A stretch of DNA of 64,000 nucleotides from an uncultured Oscillospiraceae bacterium (lineage in GTDB: Bacteria > Bacillota > Clostridia > Oscillospirales > Ruminococcaceae), in assembly GCA_910583935.1 (NCBI GenBank), contig CAJTZM010000009.1:1-64000 (forward strand), read 5' to 3'. Below the pieces are notes generated by a model. That model did no database searches. It was not told where the DNA came from and saw nothing but the letters and a program-made list of their open reading frames with translations. Below are positions 8,289 to 16,719 of this stretch, one piece after another. The stretch's first letter is position 1. Each line of letters opens with the position of its first letter. The translations under genes and the position numbers were made by a program.

Positions 8289-8561
8289 ATACGCATCCCC
8301 TTTTTTGTGAATTCCTCTATGCGTTCGCATAAGTCTCGCATAATAAGTACCCGTTAAAAACGGATTTGTTGCAGGGAAGAACGGATTTTCACTGTTTTGT
8401 CATTATTTTTTATTGCTTCGCAATAAAAAACGAATTTACACAGTCCTGCTTATGAAACATGATCCTTTCCCTATTGTAGCATCAACCGAAAAAAAAACAA
8501 GAAAAAAACGAAAATTCATTTGGATTTACCTTTATTTTACGCCGTGCCCATGCCGCGAACG
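8289..8561 (-). other. Gene-free leader region of the sortase gene
   Basis: This AT-rich stretch holds no convincing gene. It contains a hairpin TTTATTGC/GCAATAAA (8410-8428) and a weaker CCGTT/AACGG hairpin near 8350-8365. A TACAAT-like -10 on the minus strand near 8475-8480 lacks a clear -35. The sortase mRNA may therefore carry a long untranslated leader. Confidence 0.4.
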
Positions 8562-8591
8562 AAAAAAAGACCGGCAGCCGCCGCTGCCGGT
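8562..8591 (-). terminator. Terminator downstream of mrp
   Basis: ACCGGCAGC / GCTGCCGGT, a 9-bp stem with a 4-base loop, followed on the minus strand by seven T. Confidence 0.88.
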
Positions 8592-8603
8592 ACAAAAGCG
8601 CCA

Positions 8604-9509
8604 TCAGTCTTCCTTTTCGCAGTATTCCACAATCTTCCGGCAGGCTTCGGCCAGATAATCCGCCTGGGCCTGTTCGATCTTCCCCTGGTCGCACAGCTGG
8701 GCCAGCTGCGGGTCAATGGGCATTTTGGCCAGCACCGGCAGGTTAAATTCCTCGCCGATCCCGTCGATATGGCTTTCGCCAAATACCTTAAGCTTCTTAT
8801 GGCAGTCCGGGCACTCCACATAGCTCATATTTTCCACCAGGCCAATGACGTTGACCTGCATGGCGTTGGCCATGTTGAGCGCTTTTTCCACCACCATGCC
8901 CACCAGCTCCTGGGGGGACGCCACGACCACCACCCCGTCCACCGGAATGGACTGGAAAACGGTGATCGGCACGTCGCCGGTTCCCGGAGGCATGTCCACA
9001 AACAAAAAGTCAATATCGTTCCAGATTACGTCGGTCCAGAACTGCTTGACCACGCCGGCGATCATAGGTCCGCGCCAGATGATGGGGGCGGTCTCCTCCT
9101 CCAAAAGCATATTGGCGGAGATGATGTGGATTCCGGCAGAGGTTTCCGCCGGATAGATGCCCGCCTCGTCCGACATGGCCCGTCCGTTTACGCCGAACGC
9201 GCGGGGGATCGACGGGCCGGTGATATCCGAATCTAAAATGCCCACCCGGTAGCCCAGCCGGTTCATGGCAATCGCCAGCAAGGAGGTGACCAGGGATTTG
9301 CCCACGCCGCCCTTGCCGCTGGCCACTGCGATGACCTTGCGCACCGAGCTCATCTCATGAGGCGCCTCCAAAAAATCCTTTAAGCTTTTGGTCCTGGAGG
9401 GACAATCCTCCCCGCAGCTGCTGCAATCGTGGGTGCAGCTTTCCGGGACCTCCCGGGAAGCGCATTCTTCGCCGCAGGAGGCGCAGTCGTGGTTACAATT
9501 TTCTGCCAA
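8604..9509 (-). CDS. mrp: Mrp/ApbC-type P-loop Fe-S carrier ATPase with duplicated cysteine motif
   Basis: A 301-residue cytoplasmic ATPase of the Mrp/Nbp35 group, which carries and hands over Fe-S clusters. The deviant Walker A SGKGGVGKS is at about 64-72, the switch VDMPPGTGD is in the middle, and the cluster-binding YVECPDC lies in the second half. The first 39 residues hold two tandem copies of C-x3-C-x2-C-x3-C (CNHDCASCGEEC and CTHDCSSCGEDC). This doubled tail resembles the N-terminal cluster motifs of Nbp35-like proteins more than the plain bacterial Mrp. The gene is monocistronic with its own terminator. Confidence 0.92.
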   Translation of the reverse strand: MAENCNHDCASCGEECASREVPESCTHDCSSCGEDCPSRTKSLKDFLEAPHEMSSVRKVIAVASGKGGVGKSLVTSLLAIAMNRLGYRVGILDSDITGPSIPRAFGVNGRAMSDEAGIYPAETSAGIHIISANMLLEEETAPIIWRGPMIAGVVKQFWTDVIWNDIDFLFVDMPPGTGDVPITVFQSIPVDGVVVVASPQELVGMVVEKALNMANAMQVNVIGLVENMSYVECPDCHKKLKVFGESHIDGIGEEFNLPVLAKMPIDPQLAQLCDQGKIEQAQADYLAEACRKIVEYCEKED

Positions 9510-9576
9510 AACGATTCAACTCCCATCAAAGTTTTTATCCTACCTATATTGTAGTCTTTTGCCCGAAAGCTGTCAA

Positions 9577-10716
9577 CTAATCCTCAAACAGCCCTTTTTT
9601 TAAAATTTTTCCTTCTTCCATCAGCACCTGCCCCTTTGCCACCACCGTTTCGATCTCCATTTGGGGGCCAAGGACCACCAGGTCCCCGTCGCTATCCGGC
9701 GCAAGGCAGCCCTTGCGCGGATAGATTTCCAGAGCCTGAGCCACATTTTGGGTCACAAAGCACAGCGCCCGCTCCAGCGGCAGACCCTTGACCTGTACCA
9801 GCGAGCGGATCTGCCCAAACAGGCTGGTCATCTTGGCATAGGTAATGCCCACAAGCTCCTTGTTGGGGCCCCATTTAGGCATACTGCCGTTGGAGTCGGA
9901 GCTGATGGTCAAATGGTCCTCGGGAATTCCCCGGGCCAGCACGTCCAAAATCTCCTGGGACTTTTCGTCCGGCTCCTCGCTGCTGGTATAGTCCACATAC
10001 CCGCCTAGACCAGCGAATTCCACCACGTCGTCCTCCAGCATCTTCCGCATATGGGTGGGGCGGAAATGCTTAATGGGGATATCGGTGGTTTTTACAATGT
10101 CCAAAATCATCCCAAGACCCTGGCGGCCCGACCCGGTGTGCATGTGGACTACGCCGGGCTTTTTACTCAAAAGGCCCGCAATTCGGGCCTCGCTGGCCAG
10201 CTTGATCATCTCCTCCTTGGTGAGGTTGGAGCTGCGGTGGTCGGAGATGGCCACCTTTACGCCGATAACCTCCTGCAAAAACAGGATGTCGTCCCCTACC
10301 GAGCCGGTGAGGGTGGGCGACGGAATTTCGTACGCACCGGTTAAACAATAGGCGGTAATTCCCTCCTCGTTTAGCGCCTTGGTCTTAGCCAGCAGGTTCT
10401 TCACGCTGCGGGTCCGGGAGTCGGTGCCCAAAAGGCCTACCAGGGTGGTGACCCCGGCCCTGACGCTGTGGGAGAAGCGAAGCTCCGGCACGCGGCTGGT
10501 AAAACCGCTTTCTCCCCCGCCGCCGGTGATGTGCACATGCTGGTCAATTAATCCCGGGATCACCCGGCGGCCGGCGGCATCGATCACCCGGCAGTCTTTG
10601 GGCAGCCCGTCGATTTTCGGCCGGATGGCAAGGATTTTATCGTTGCAGATGAGAATATCGTTTCGGCCCAAAGGGGCGGGACTGTAGACATCCGCATTTT
10701 TCACACATAAAAGCAT
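9577..10716 (-). CDS. iadA: Isoaspartyl dipeptidase (beta-aspartyl peptidase)
   Basis: A 379-residue amidohydrolase-fold metallopeptidase that cleaves isoaspartyl dipeptides arising from damaged proteins. The binuclear metal motif DQHVHITGG lies at about residues 55-63. Further ligands are in the HMHTGSG and SDSNGS segments, and the N-terminal and C-terminal beta-sandwich parts are present. The ATG at 10716 is preceded by AAAGGAGG at good distance. The signal peptidase gene lies only 14 bases upstream on the same strand, so the two are probably co-transcribed. Confidence 0.93.
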   Translation of the reverse strand: MLLCVKNADVYSPAPLGRNDILICNDKILAIRPKIDGLPKDCRVIDAAGRRVIPGLIDQHVHITGGGGESGFTSRVPELRFSHSVRAGVTTLVGLLGTDSRTRSVKNLLAKTKALNEEGITAYCLTGAYEIPSPTLTGSVGDDILFLQEVIGVKVAISDHRSSNLTKEEMIKLASEARIAGLLSKKPGVVHMHTGSGRQGLGMILDIVKTTDIPIKHFRPTHMRKMLEDDVVEFAGLGGYVDYTSSEEPDEKSQEILDVLARGIPEDHLTISSDSNGSMPKWGPNKELVGITYAKMTSLFGQIRSLVQVKGLPLERALCFVTQNVAQALEIYPRKGCLAPDSDGDLVVLGPQMEIETVVAKGQVLMEEGKILKKGLFED

Positions 10717-10730
10717 ACTGCTTCCTCCTT

Positions 10731-11258
10731 TTAACGCAGGCCGCCGAAATGGCTGAAGGGCCACAGGGTAAACTGGGCCTTGGCCTTAATTTTTTCCGCT
10801 GGGATAAACGGCTCCGCCCAATAGCGGGCGTCCTCGGAGCCGGCCCGGTTGTCCCCTAAAAACAGGTAATGACCCTGGGGGATTTCAAACTCCATTTCGG
10901 TGCCGCCGGCAGGATAGACCACATACGGCTCCTCTAAGGTCTGGCCGTCCACCGTTATGCCGCCATCCTCACCAACGACGACCGTTTCGCCGGGCAGACC
11001 GACGAGCCTTTTAATCAGCGTCTTGCCCAGCTCGTCCGACTCGAAGACCAGAATCTGCCCGCGCTCCAGCTTGTCCGTATTGTGGACATGGGTGCAGAAC
11101 AGCACGCTGTTTTTTTGGATAGTCGGCAGCATGGAGCCAGAGGGAACCAGCACCAGCATGAACACGACCTTTAACAAAAACACGATCACAAGGACCTCCG
11201 CTCCCAGCGGAAGGACCCATTCCTTGAGGAATTTTTTCCATCCGTCCATTTTTTCCAT
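10731..11258 (-). CDS. lepB: Signal peptidase I
   Basis: A 175-residue membrane serine protease that cuts signal peptides from exported proteins. One N-terminal membrane helix (about 17-39) leads into the catalytic serine S42 in PSGSMLPT. The general base K83 is in TLIKRLVGLPGE, and the late motif GDNRAGSEDARYW is intact. The short length is typical of Gram-positive SipS-type enzymes. It lies directly upstream of iadA on the same strand. Confidence 0.95.
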   Translation of the reverse strand: MEKMDGWKKFLKEWVLPLGAEVLVIVFLLKVVFMLVLVPSGSMLPTIQKNSVLFCTHVHNTDKLERGQILVFESDELGKTLIKRLVGLPGETVVVGEDGGITVDGQTLEEPYVVYPAGGTEMEFEIPQGHYLFLGDNRAGSEDARYWAEPFIPAEKIKAKAQFTLWPFSHFGGLR

Positions 11259-11403
11259 CGATCCTTTCCAGGCGCTGTCTGGCCAAACCAGCGGGTCCTT
11301 GTCCGCACGGCCGGCCGGCGCGGGTAAGCGTATCAGCGGATATTATTATACACGCTTTTTGCCTTTTCTACAACAAGGTTTGCGGGAAAAACCCACGAAA
11401 AAA

Positions 11404-11430
11404 GGATCCGCAAAGCGCTTTGCAGATCCT
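11404..11430 (-). terminator. Terminator downstream of ridA
   Basis: GGATCCGCAAAG pairs with CTTTGCAGATCC across a 2-base turn, flanked by A-runs and T-runs, so it can work in both directions. Confidence 0.88.
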
Positions 11431-11453
11431 TTTTGAAAAAATGTTTTGGCGTG

Positions 11454-11834
11454 CTATTTTTTCAGCGCCACTGCTTCGATCTCCACCAGGCCGCCCATAG
11501 GCAGATTCGCCACCTCAAAGCAGCTTCTGGCCGGGCAATCGGTCTTAAAATAGGTCGCGTAAATGCTGTTGACCGAGGCAAAATCGCCGATATTCTTCAG
11601 ATATACGGTGGTTTTTAACACTGTGTCGTAATCCGCGCCGCCGGCCTTGAGCACCTCGCCCAGATTCTTTAAAGCCTGCATGGTCTGCTCCTCCACCGAC
11701 TGGCCCGCCAGCTTGCCGGTAGCTGGATTGATTCCCAGCTGACCGGAGGTAAACACCATCTGGCCGCCGACAGTACCCTGAGAATATGGGCCGATGGCGC
11801 CCGGCGCTTTATTTGTAGCAATAATCTGTTTCAT
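11454..11834 (-). CDS. ridA: RidA family reactive imine/enamine deaminase
   Basis: A 126-residue protein of the YjgF/YER057c/UK114 family that hydrolyses reactive 2-aminoacrylate-type intermediates. The N-terminal signature IGPYSQG, the central FTSGQLGINPATG and the C-terminal PARSCFEVANLPMGGLVEIEA, including the catalytic arginine, are all visible. The start MKQIIATNKAP has AAAGGATG upstream and gives the standard family length. It is monocistronic. Confidence 0.95.
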   Translation of the reverse strand: MKQIIATNKAPGAIGPYSQGTVGGQMVFTSGQLGINPATGKLAGQSVEEQTMQALKNLGEVLKAGGADYDTVLKTTVYLKNIGDFASVNSIYATYFKTDCPARSCFEVANLPMGGLVEIEAVALKK

Positions 11835-11946
11835 AAAGATGTCATCCTTTCTGTTCTTCGTTTTTCGCACACGAGTGGGAAACGTGTGCCCTACCGCTTT
11901 ATCTTACCTTTTTCCCGGGGCGATGTCAAGAAAAGGACACCGGCCG

Positions 11947-12747
11947 CTAATCCACCAGCAGATATAAGGCAATGTAGTCCAGCGGCGTTGGCTGGCTGTA
12001 GTCGGTAAAAATATAAAGTCCGAACGCCTCGCCCTTTACGGTGAGCTTTTGGGCCGCCGCAAAATCCAGCACTGGGGCCAGCATTTCCTCTATCCCAAGG
12101 CCCCAGGGGGAGCGCACCACCGTATAGACCGCCTTGGGCGCGCTGACCAGCCGCCCCTCCTCGGGGGGCGCCTTTCCCCCCTCCGGGGGGAGAATCGCCG
12201 CCGTAAACAGGCGGGTCATCTCCCAGCCGCCGGCAGTACGGCCTGCAATAAAACCCGCCTCGATCAGCGACCCCACCGGCTGGACGGCGCCGGGGTCCTC
12301 CTGCTCCATCATGCTGTGAAAATAAGCCTGGCTATCCGCCGCGGATTCGTACAACAGCGCCATCTGGGGCATGGGGCAGACCCTGAGCACATCCAGGCCC
12401 TCCTCCATAATCCGGTAGTCCTCGATGGTCGCACGGATCTGGCCCAGCAAAATCCGCTGCTCCCGGATTTTGGCCTCCACCTGCTTTTCCTTTTGCTCCA
12501 GCAGCTTTTTGACATCCCTATGCTGGTAGGAATTCATAATCTTGCAGACCTCTTCCACCGGAATATCCATACTGCGGTAGAAAAGCACGTCCAGCAAAGC
12601 GTAGATATCCGCCGAGGTAAAATACCGGTAGCCGTTTGCCGCATCCTTATGGGAATAGACAATCCCATTTTTTTCGTAATACCGGATGGTGTCGGCGGAA
12701 ACGCCCAGGATATTCGCCACCTCTCCGATTTTGTAGACCTTTCTCAT
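11947..12747 (-). CDS. MerR family regulator with effector-binding domain
   Basis: A regulator of about 266 residues. The winged HTH spans residues 1-70 (IGEVANILGVSADTIRYYEKNGI), then a coiled-coil helix (about 75-115), then a C-terminal domain of about 150 residues resembling the GyrI-like ligand-binding part of BmrR-type regulators. Two ATG codons lie six bases apart; the second (12747) sits six bases from AGGAGG, while the first abuts it, so the second is preferred. The ligand is unknown. It lies 28 bases downstream of cinA and may be co-transcribed with it. Confidence 0.85.
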   Translation of the reverse strand: MRKVYKIGEVANILGVSADTIRYYEKNGIVYSHKDAANGYRYFTSADIYALLDVLFYRSMDIPVEEVCKIMNSYQHRDVKKLLEQKEKQVEAKIREQRILLGQIRATIEDYRIMEEGLDVLRVCPMPQMALLYESAADSQAYFHSMMEQEDPGAVQPVGSLIEAGFIAGRTAGGWEMTRLFTAAILPPEGGKAPPEEGRLVSAPKAVYTVVRSPWGLGIEEMLAPVLDFAAAQKLTVKGEAFGLYIFTDYSQPTPLDYIALYLLVD

Positions 12748-12775
12748 CCGCATCCTCCTTTATCCGGGCAGGACG

Positions 12776-14029
12776 TTATCTTGAGCCGCGCTTTTGGATG
12801 ATTTGCAGCACCGCGTACAGGGCGTGGTTTTCCGCCAGACGGCGCACCCGCTCCCGCTCATTGCCGCTGCCTCGGGCCAGATGCAGCTCTTTGATTTCTT
12901 CCTTCCACGCGCTGGACACCGCCACAAAAACAAGGCCCACCGGCTTTCCCTCCGACCGGCCAGGCCCCGCCACGCCGGTGACGGCGACGCCGATGTCCGC
13001 GCCGGTTTTCGCCCGGGCGCCCCGGGCCATTTCCAGCGCCGCGTCAGCGGAAACCGCGCCGTGGATATCCAGCGTATCCTTTCGAACACCTAAAAGCGAA
13101 CGCTTCATCTCATTGGTATAGGTACAAAGCCCTGCCCGAAACACCAGCGACGCGCCGGGCACGTCGGTAATCCGCTGGGCCACCCCGCCGCCGGTACAGG
13201 ATTCGGCGGTAGCCAGGGTGAGCCCCTCCTCCCCCAAGGCCAGCACCGCCGCTTTTTCCAGCGTGCCCACGTCTACGCCATAGATATACCGGCCCAGCCG
13301 CCGGCGGATTTCCTCCACCGCCGGCGCCAAAAGCGCTTCGGCCTGCTGCTGGTTCGGCGCCGCGGCAGTAACCCGCAAAAGCACCTCCCCGGTTTTGGCG
13401 TAGGGCGCGATGGTCGGATTGATCCCCGTCTCCATCAGATCCCGCAGCGCCTGCTCTGCCGCCGACTCTCCGATTCCAAACAGGTGGACCGTCCGGGAAA
13501 AAAAGGTCATGCCAGTTCTGCCCGCCAGATACGGGCGGACCTGGGCCAAAAACATGGGCTCCATTTCGGAAGGGGGGCCGGGCAGAAGGATCAAAATTTT
13601 GCCATCCTCCTCCATCCCGACGCCGGGGGCGGTGCCGTTTTCGTTTTGGAACACCGCCGCACCCTGGGGAACCATGGCCTGCTTGCGGTTGTTTTCACTC
13701 ATCTCCCGGCCGGTGCGGGCAAAATAGGCCGCCATCCGGTCGTAGGCCTGCTGGTTCCAGCAAAGAGGCTTGCCCAGCGCCGCCGCGGCGGTCTCTTTGG
13801 TGAGATCGTCGCAGGTGGGGCCCAGCCCGCCGGTCATGATTAGTAAATCGCTGCGGGAAAGGGCCAGCTCGATGGCCTCCCGCAGTCTTCCGGCATTGTC
13901 CCCCACCACCGTTTGATGGTAAACGCCGATCCCCAGCGCCGCCAGCTCCCGGGCCAGAAAAGCCCCGTTGGTATTGACGATGTCCCCCAATAATAGCTCG
14001 GTGCCTACGCACAAAATTTCTCCCGTCAT
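12776..14029 (-). CDS. cinA: CinA family protein (nicotinamide-nucleotide amidohydrolase)
   Basis: A 417-residue two-domain protein. The N-terminal molybdopterin-binding-like (COG1058) domain has GTELLLGDIVNTNG and TGGLGPTCDD. The C-terminal PncC domain (about 255-415) has TAESCTGGGVAQRIT and GVAGPGRSEGKPVG and deamidates NMN. In Firmicutes cinA often sits by recA, but recA is not in this window. The start MTGEILCVG is preceded by AGGAGGG. The second part is complete, so the protein should be active in pyridine nucleotide salvage. Confidence 0.94.
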   Translation of the reverse strand: MTGEILCVGTELLLGDIVNTNGAFLARELAALGIGVYHQTVVGDNAGRLREAIELALSRSDLLIMTGGLGPTCDDLTKETAAAALGKPLCWNQQAYDRMAAYFARTGREMSENNRKQAMVPQGAAVFQNENGTAPGVGMEEDGKILILLPGPPSEMEPMFLAQVRPYLAGRTGMTFFSRTVHLFGIGESAAEQALRDLMETGINPTIAPYAKTGEVLLRVTAAAPNQQQAEALLAPAVEEIRRRLGRYIYGVDVGTLEKAAVLALGEEGLTLATAESCTGGGVAQRITDVPGASLVFRAGLCTYTNEMKRSLLGVRKDTLDIHGAVSADAALEMARGARAKTGADIGVAVTGVAGPGRSEGKPVGLVFVAVSSAWKEEIKELHLARGSGNERERVRRLAENHALYAVLQIIQKRGSR

Positions 14030-14137
14030 CCTCGCACACCCTCCTTTTTTCCTATGGTAACCCGCCGGGCCCAAAAAAGCAAGGGGCGGAGCCTTTATCG
14101 AAAAAAGAGACTAAACCTTACAAAATTCGGGGTGAGA

Positions 14138-15325
14138 TTAAAAGGATGGCGTAGGATATTTCGCTTCTTCTGAAAGATCCACCACAGAACCGGATAATTC
14201 AATTGTACGGTCGCTATTCTCCATTAACTGCTTAGTATTGGAATAATAGTATTTTTTTATTTTATTTATCGGATCAGAAGTAGAATAGATAATATTTTCT
14301 CCATCCTGTATCAACTTAAAAATATGTTCTTCCGTGTTTTCATCCAAATTTTTACATTTAGTAACGTATAGCTTGTCGTTTTTTGTATCCAGCAAAAAGA
14401 AATTACTTCCTCTTGAGGACAAAGCCACCCTGTCACCAGATGCATTTAAACAAATCGCACCATAAAATGAATCAACATTTGTAGCATACGCTACCATTTT
14501 TAAACCGTCTTTTTCCATTTTATATATAGACATATCATTTACCGATGCGATGAAAACATAATCCCCATAAACTTCGATATTCGCCACCCAATCCGATAAG
14601 AAAAAGTCCCTTGAATCATTACAGTCATATTGTTTGATCATAGAGCCAGATTCGTTATATACCTCAATTTTCCAATCATTATTACTATAATCTACAACAA
14701 AGAGATAAATTTTTTTATTTTCAGCCGTTATGGCCCAAATTCTTTCACCCCTTGTTCCATTTGCATTTAATTCTTTTTGAATGATCCTTTCGCAAAACCC
14801 TGTATCAACCTGATATTTTTCTACATACGACACATCCGTAGTGTTAAAATTGCTGGAATTGGACTTCAATGATAATAAAACTTCTTCATTCAGATTTGTT
14901 ATATATGATAGCTTTCCAGTTATCGTTTCCTGTGTAAGTGGGATGATAGATTGATTTTCTAACCCCATTTCAAATAAATTTGTGATTTCAGAATTTTTTT
15001 CATATGTACTCATATAAAAATATAATCTATCCTTGTTTTTTCCAAACGGAAGAGGATTAGTGGACATGGCGAAATTTTCAATTTTTCCAATTTCTTTTTT
15101 TTCTTTTGTCCCAAGGTCATACGAATAAAACATCTGAGTATTCCCATCATGCTTTCTATACAATAGAATATTTCCATCCAGAACTTGAATAACTGCTCCA
15201 TCTTCTATCGAAAGCTGATATTCCCCATCAAACAAAATATCCGAATCCGGTTTTTCTTGATCTGCACACGATGGGAAAAATAATAGTATGGTCATAAACA
15301 AAAAAGCAATCCTTATACCTTTCAT
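14138..15325 (-). CDS. Putative lipoprotein, repeated beta-strand structure, AT-rich
   Basis: A 395-residue protein with a lipoprotein signal: a hydrophobic run followed by FFPSC, lipidation cysteine near residue 20. The rest has regularly spaced short strands (for example NILLYRKHDGN, DRLYFYMST, KKIYLFVVDYS, DYVFIASVND, GDRVALSSRG, SNFFLLDTKNDKLYV), resembling a beta-propeller, though I cannot name a family. Its base composition is far richer in AT than its neighbours. It is downstream of the secreted peptidase gene on the same strand, separated by a hairpin. Transfer from elsewhere is likely. Confidence 0.8.
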   Translation of the reverse strand: MKGIRIAFLFMTILLFFPSCADQEKPDSDILFDGEYQLSIEDGAVIQVLDGNILLYRKHDGNTQMFYSYDLGTKEKKEIGKIENFAMSTNPLPFGKNKDRLYFYMSTYEKNSEITNLFEMGLENQSIIPLTQETITGKLSYITNLNEEVLLSLKSNSSNFNTTDVSYVEKYQVDTGFCERIIQKELNANGTRGERIWAITAENKKIYLFVVDYSNNDWKIEVYNESGSMIKQYDCNDSRDFFLSDWVANIEVYGDYVFIASVNDMSIYKMEKDGLKMVAYATNVDSFYGAICLNASGDRVALSSRGSNFFLLDTKNDKLYVTKCKNLDENTEEHIFKLIQDGENIIYSTSDPINKIKKYYYSNTKQLMENSDRTIELSGSVVDLSEEAKYPTPSF

Positions 15326-15343
15326 AAATAACTCCTTAAAACG

Positions 15344-15373
15344 CCTTACTCTCCGTTAAAACGGAGAGTAAGG
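15344..15373 (-). terminator. Hairpin between peptidase and lipoprotein genes
   Basis: A perfect 13-bp stem (CCTTACTCTCCGT / ACGGAGAGTAAGG) with a TAAA loop. On the minus strand it is followed by CGTTTT. It may act as a partial terminator that lowers expression of the lipoprotein gene, or as an mRNA stabiliser. Confidence 0.6.
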
Positions 15374-15386
15374 CTCAATAAATCAA

Positions 15387-16154
15387 TTAATAAACATAGC
15401 CCGTTCCAGACTCATAAGATATCCCATTGTAAATTATACCCGCGCCTTTTGCATACTTGCTTGGGCAGCCAGCAATTTTATAAAGAGGATCTCCTAAATA
15501 GAATGCATATTGGTCACTGTATGCGCCTATTACAGAAAGTGCATGCCCTGCGGTATTATAATATCCCCACTCTCCATCCATAGCTTTGATGACGATGATG
15601 GCGGGCGTTTGATATTGGTTAATTGCCGCAGTCAATTGAATTCGCATGTTTTCATAAGAAACTTTATAATCACGAGTCACATAGCGCGTTGCGTTTTGCT
15701 CTTGATTAAGATATGGAGCAATTCTTGCTAGACAAACCCCAGGCTGTATTTGCCCTGTTCCCTGAAGATTCACATATGTTGCACTCAAGGATTCCGAGCT
15801 TCCTTTAATGTAATTCATAGTCGACTTTACACAGGATGCTGCACAGTAGTAGTCCTTTCCCTGATCTATTACTGTAAATGTATTCGGAAGATAAATCCAA
15901 GCGCCATATCTAGCAGAAGGAACTGGTTCATGAATTCCATTGATTTTATTTTGAACATCAGCAACATCTTTTGAAGATGGCTTAGAATGGAGAAAGTCTT
16001 GGAACTGTTCTTGAGCAGACGGTACCCTTTCCGGGAATAGACCTCCATAAGTAGAACCTATCGTTTCATCATCTGTATTTGTTTCTGCATACACAAAAAT
16101 AAACGAATTTAAAATCATAAAGCAGGCGATAAAAACGCTTATAATTTTTTTCAT
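15387..16154 (-). CDS. Secreted C39-like (papain-fold) cysteine peptidase
   Basis: A 255-residue exported protein. A signal peptide spans about residues 1-23 (ending VYAET), followed by a linker of about 60 residues that may be a propeptide. A papain-like domain of the peptidase C39-like type follows: the catalytic cysteine in DYYCAASCVKSTMNYI, the histidine in GHALSVIGAYSD and the aspartate in FYLGDPL. It has no ABC transporter domains, so it is not a bacteriocin exporter. Composition is AT-rich like the lipoprotein gene next to it. The target is unknown. Confidence 0.82.
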   Translation of the reverse strand: MKKIISVFIACFMILNSFIFVYAETNTDDETIGSTYGGLFPERVPSAQEQFQDFLHSKPSSKDVADVQNKINGIHEPVPSARYGAWIYLPNTFTVIDQGKDYYCAASCVKSTMNYIKGSSESLSATYVNLQGTGQIQPGVCLARIAPYLNQEQNATRYVTRDYKVSYENMRIQLTAAINQYQTPAIIVIKAMDGEWGYYNTAGHALSVIGAYSDQYAFYLGDPLYKIAGCPSKYAKGAGIIYNGISYESGTGYVY

Positions 16155-16166
16155 AAATATCCTCCG

Positions 16167-16199
16167 TTAAAATTTTATTTCGCTTGTTTTATCCTTCAT
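16167..16199 (-). CDS. Possible 10-residue leader peptide before the secreted peptidase
   Basis: A short frame MKDKTSEIKF with a good ribosome site (AAGGAAGGTGG) starts 13 codons before the peptidase gene. Its stop codon lies two bases before the GGAGG of the peptidase, an arrangement that suits translational coupling. It could also be chance in AT-rich DNA. Confidence 0.3.
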   Translation of the reverse strand: MKDKTSEIKF

Positions 16200-16441
16200 A
16201 TGCCACCTTCCTTTTAATTTGTTTTTGAATAAGAAATAGCGCGCTCATTTCCCATTTTATATATAAAAACGGAAATATTTTAAAAATATTACATATAATT
16301 TCTAATTTTTTATAGAAAATTGAGCGAAAGGATAAAAGTTGGCCGAAAAAGAACTACTCTGCACAAATTTAGACATCCATCCTATTCATACTCAAATAAA
16401 AAACACAGATGATTTCTATATATGCGGTGATTTTAGCAGAA

Positions 16442-16469
16442 AAAAGGCGGCCTGTCGGCCGCCTTTTTT
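16442..16469 (-). terminator. Terminator of the feo operon
   Basis: AAAAGGCGGCC / GGCCGCCTTTT with a TGTC loop and flanking A and T runs. Confidence 0.9.
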
Positions 16470-16518
16470 CATTAGGGTCACTTTATAGCAGGGGGAGGAA
16501 ATAAGAGGTTCGCAAGGC

Positions 16519-16689
16519 TTAAAGCTTTTCTGCGCGCTGGATGTCCGATCCCGTTGAATGGCAGTGACAGCCGCCCGCACAGCCGGAGCAACCGCCTGGG
16601 CAGCCCCCTTCCCGAACGCTTTTTCGAACCGACCGCAGAGCCAAGACGATGCCGGCGGCCAAGATGCCCAGAACAATCCATGTACCCAT
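16519..16689 (-). CDS. FeoB-associated Cys-rich membrane protein
   Basis: A 56-residue protein with one N-terminal membrane helix (TWIVLGILAAGIVLAL) and a cysteine-rich tail GGCPGGCSGCAGGCHCH. This pattern, directly downstream of feoB, defines the small FeoB-associated family. It probably helps ferrous iron passage or sensing at the membrane; the exact role is not settled. The start at 16689 has AAAGGAG upstream. Confidence 0.85.
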   Translation of the reverse strand: MGTWIVLGILAAGIVLALRSVRKSVREGGCPGGCSGCAGGCHCHSTGSDIQRAEKL

Positions 16690-16719
16690 GATCCGCGCTC
16701 CTTTCTTTCGCAAAAGCTT

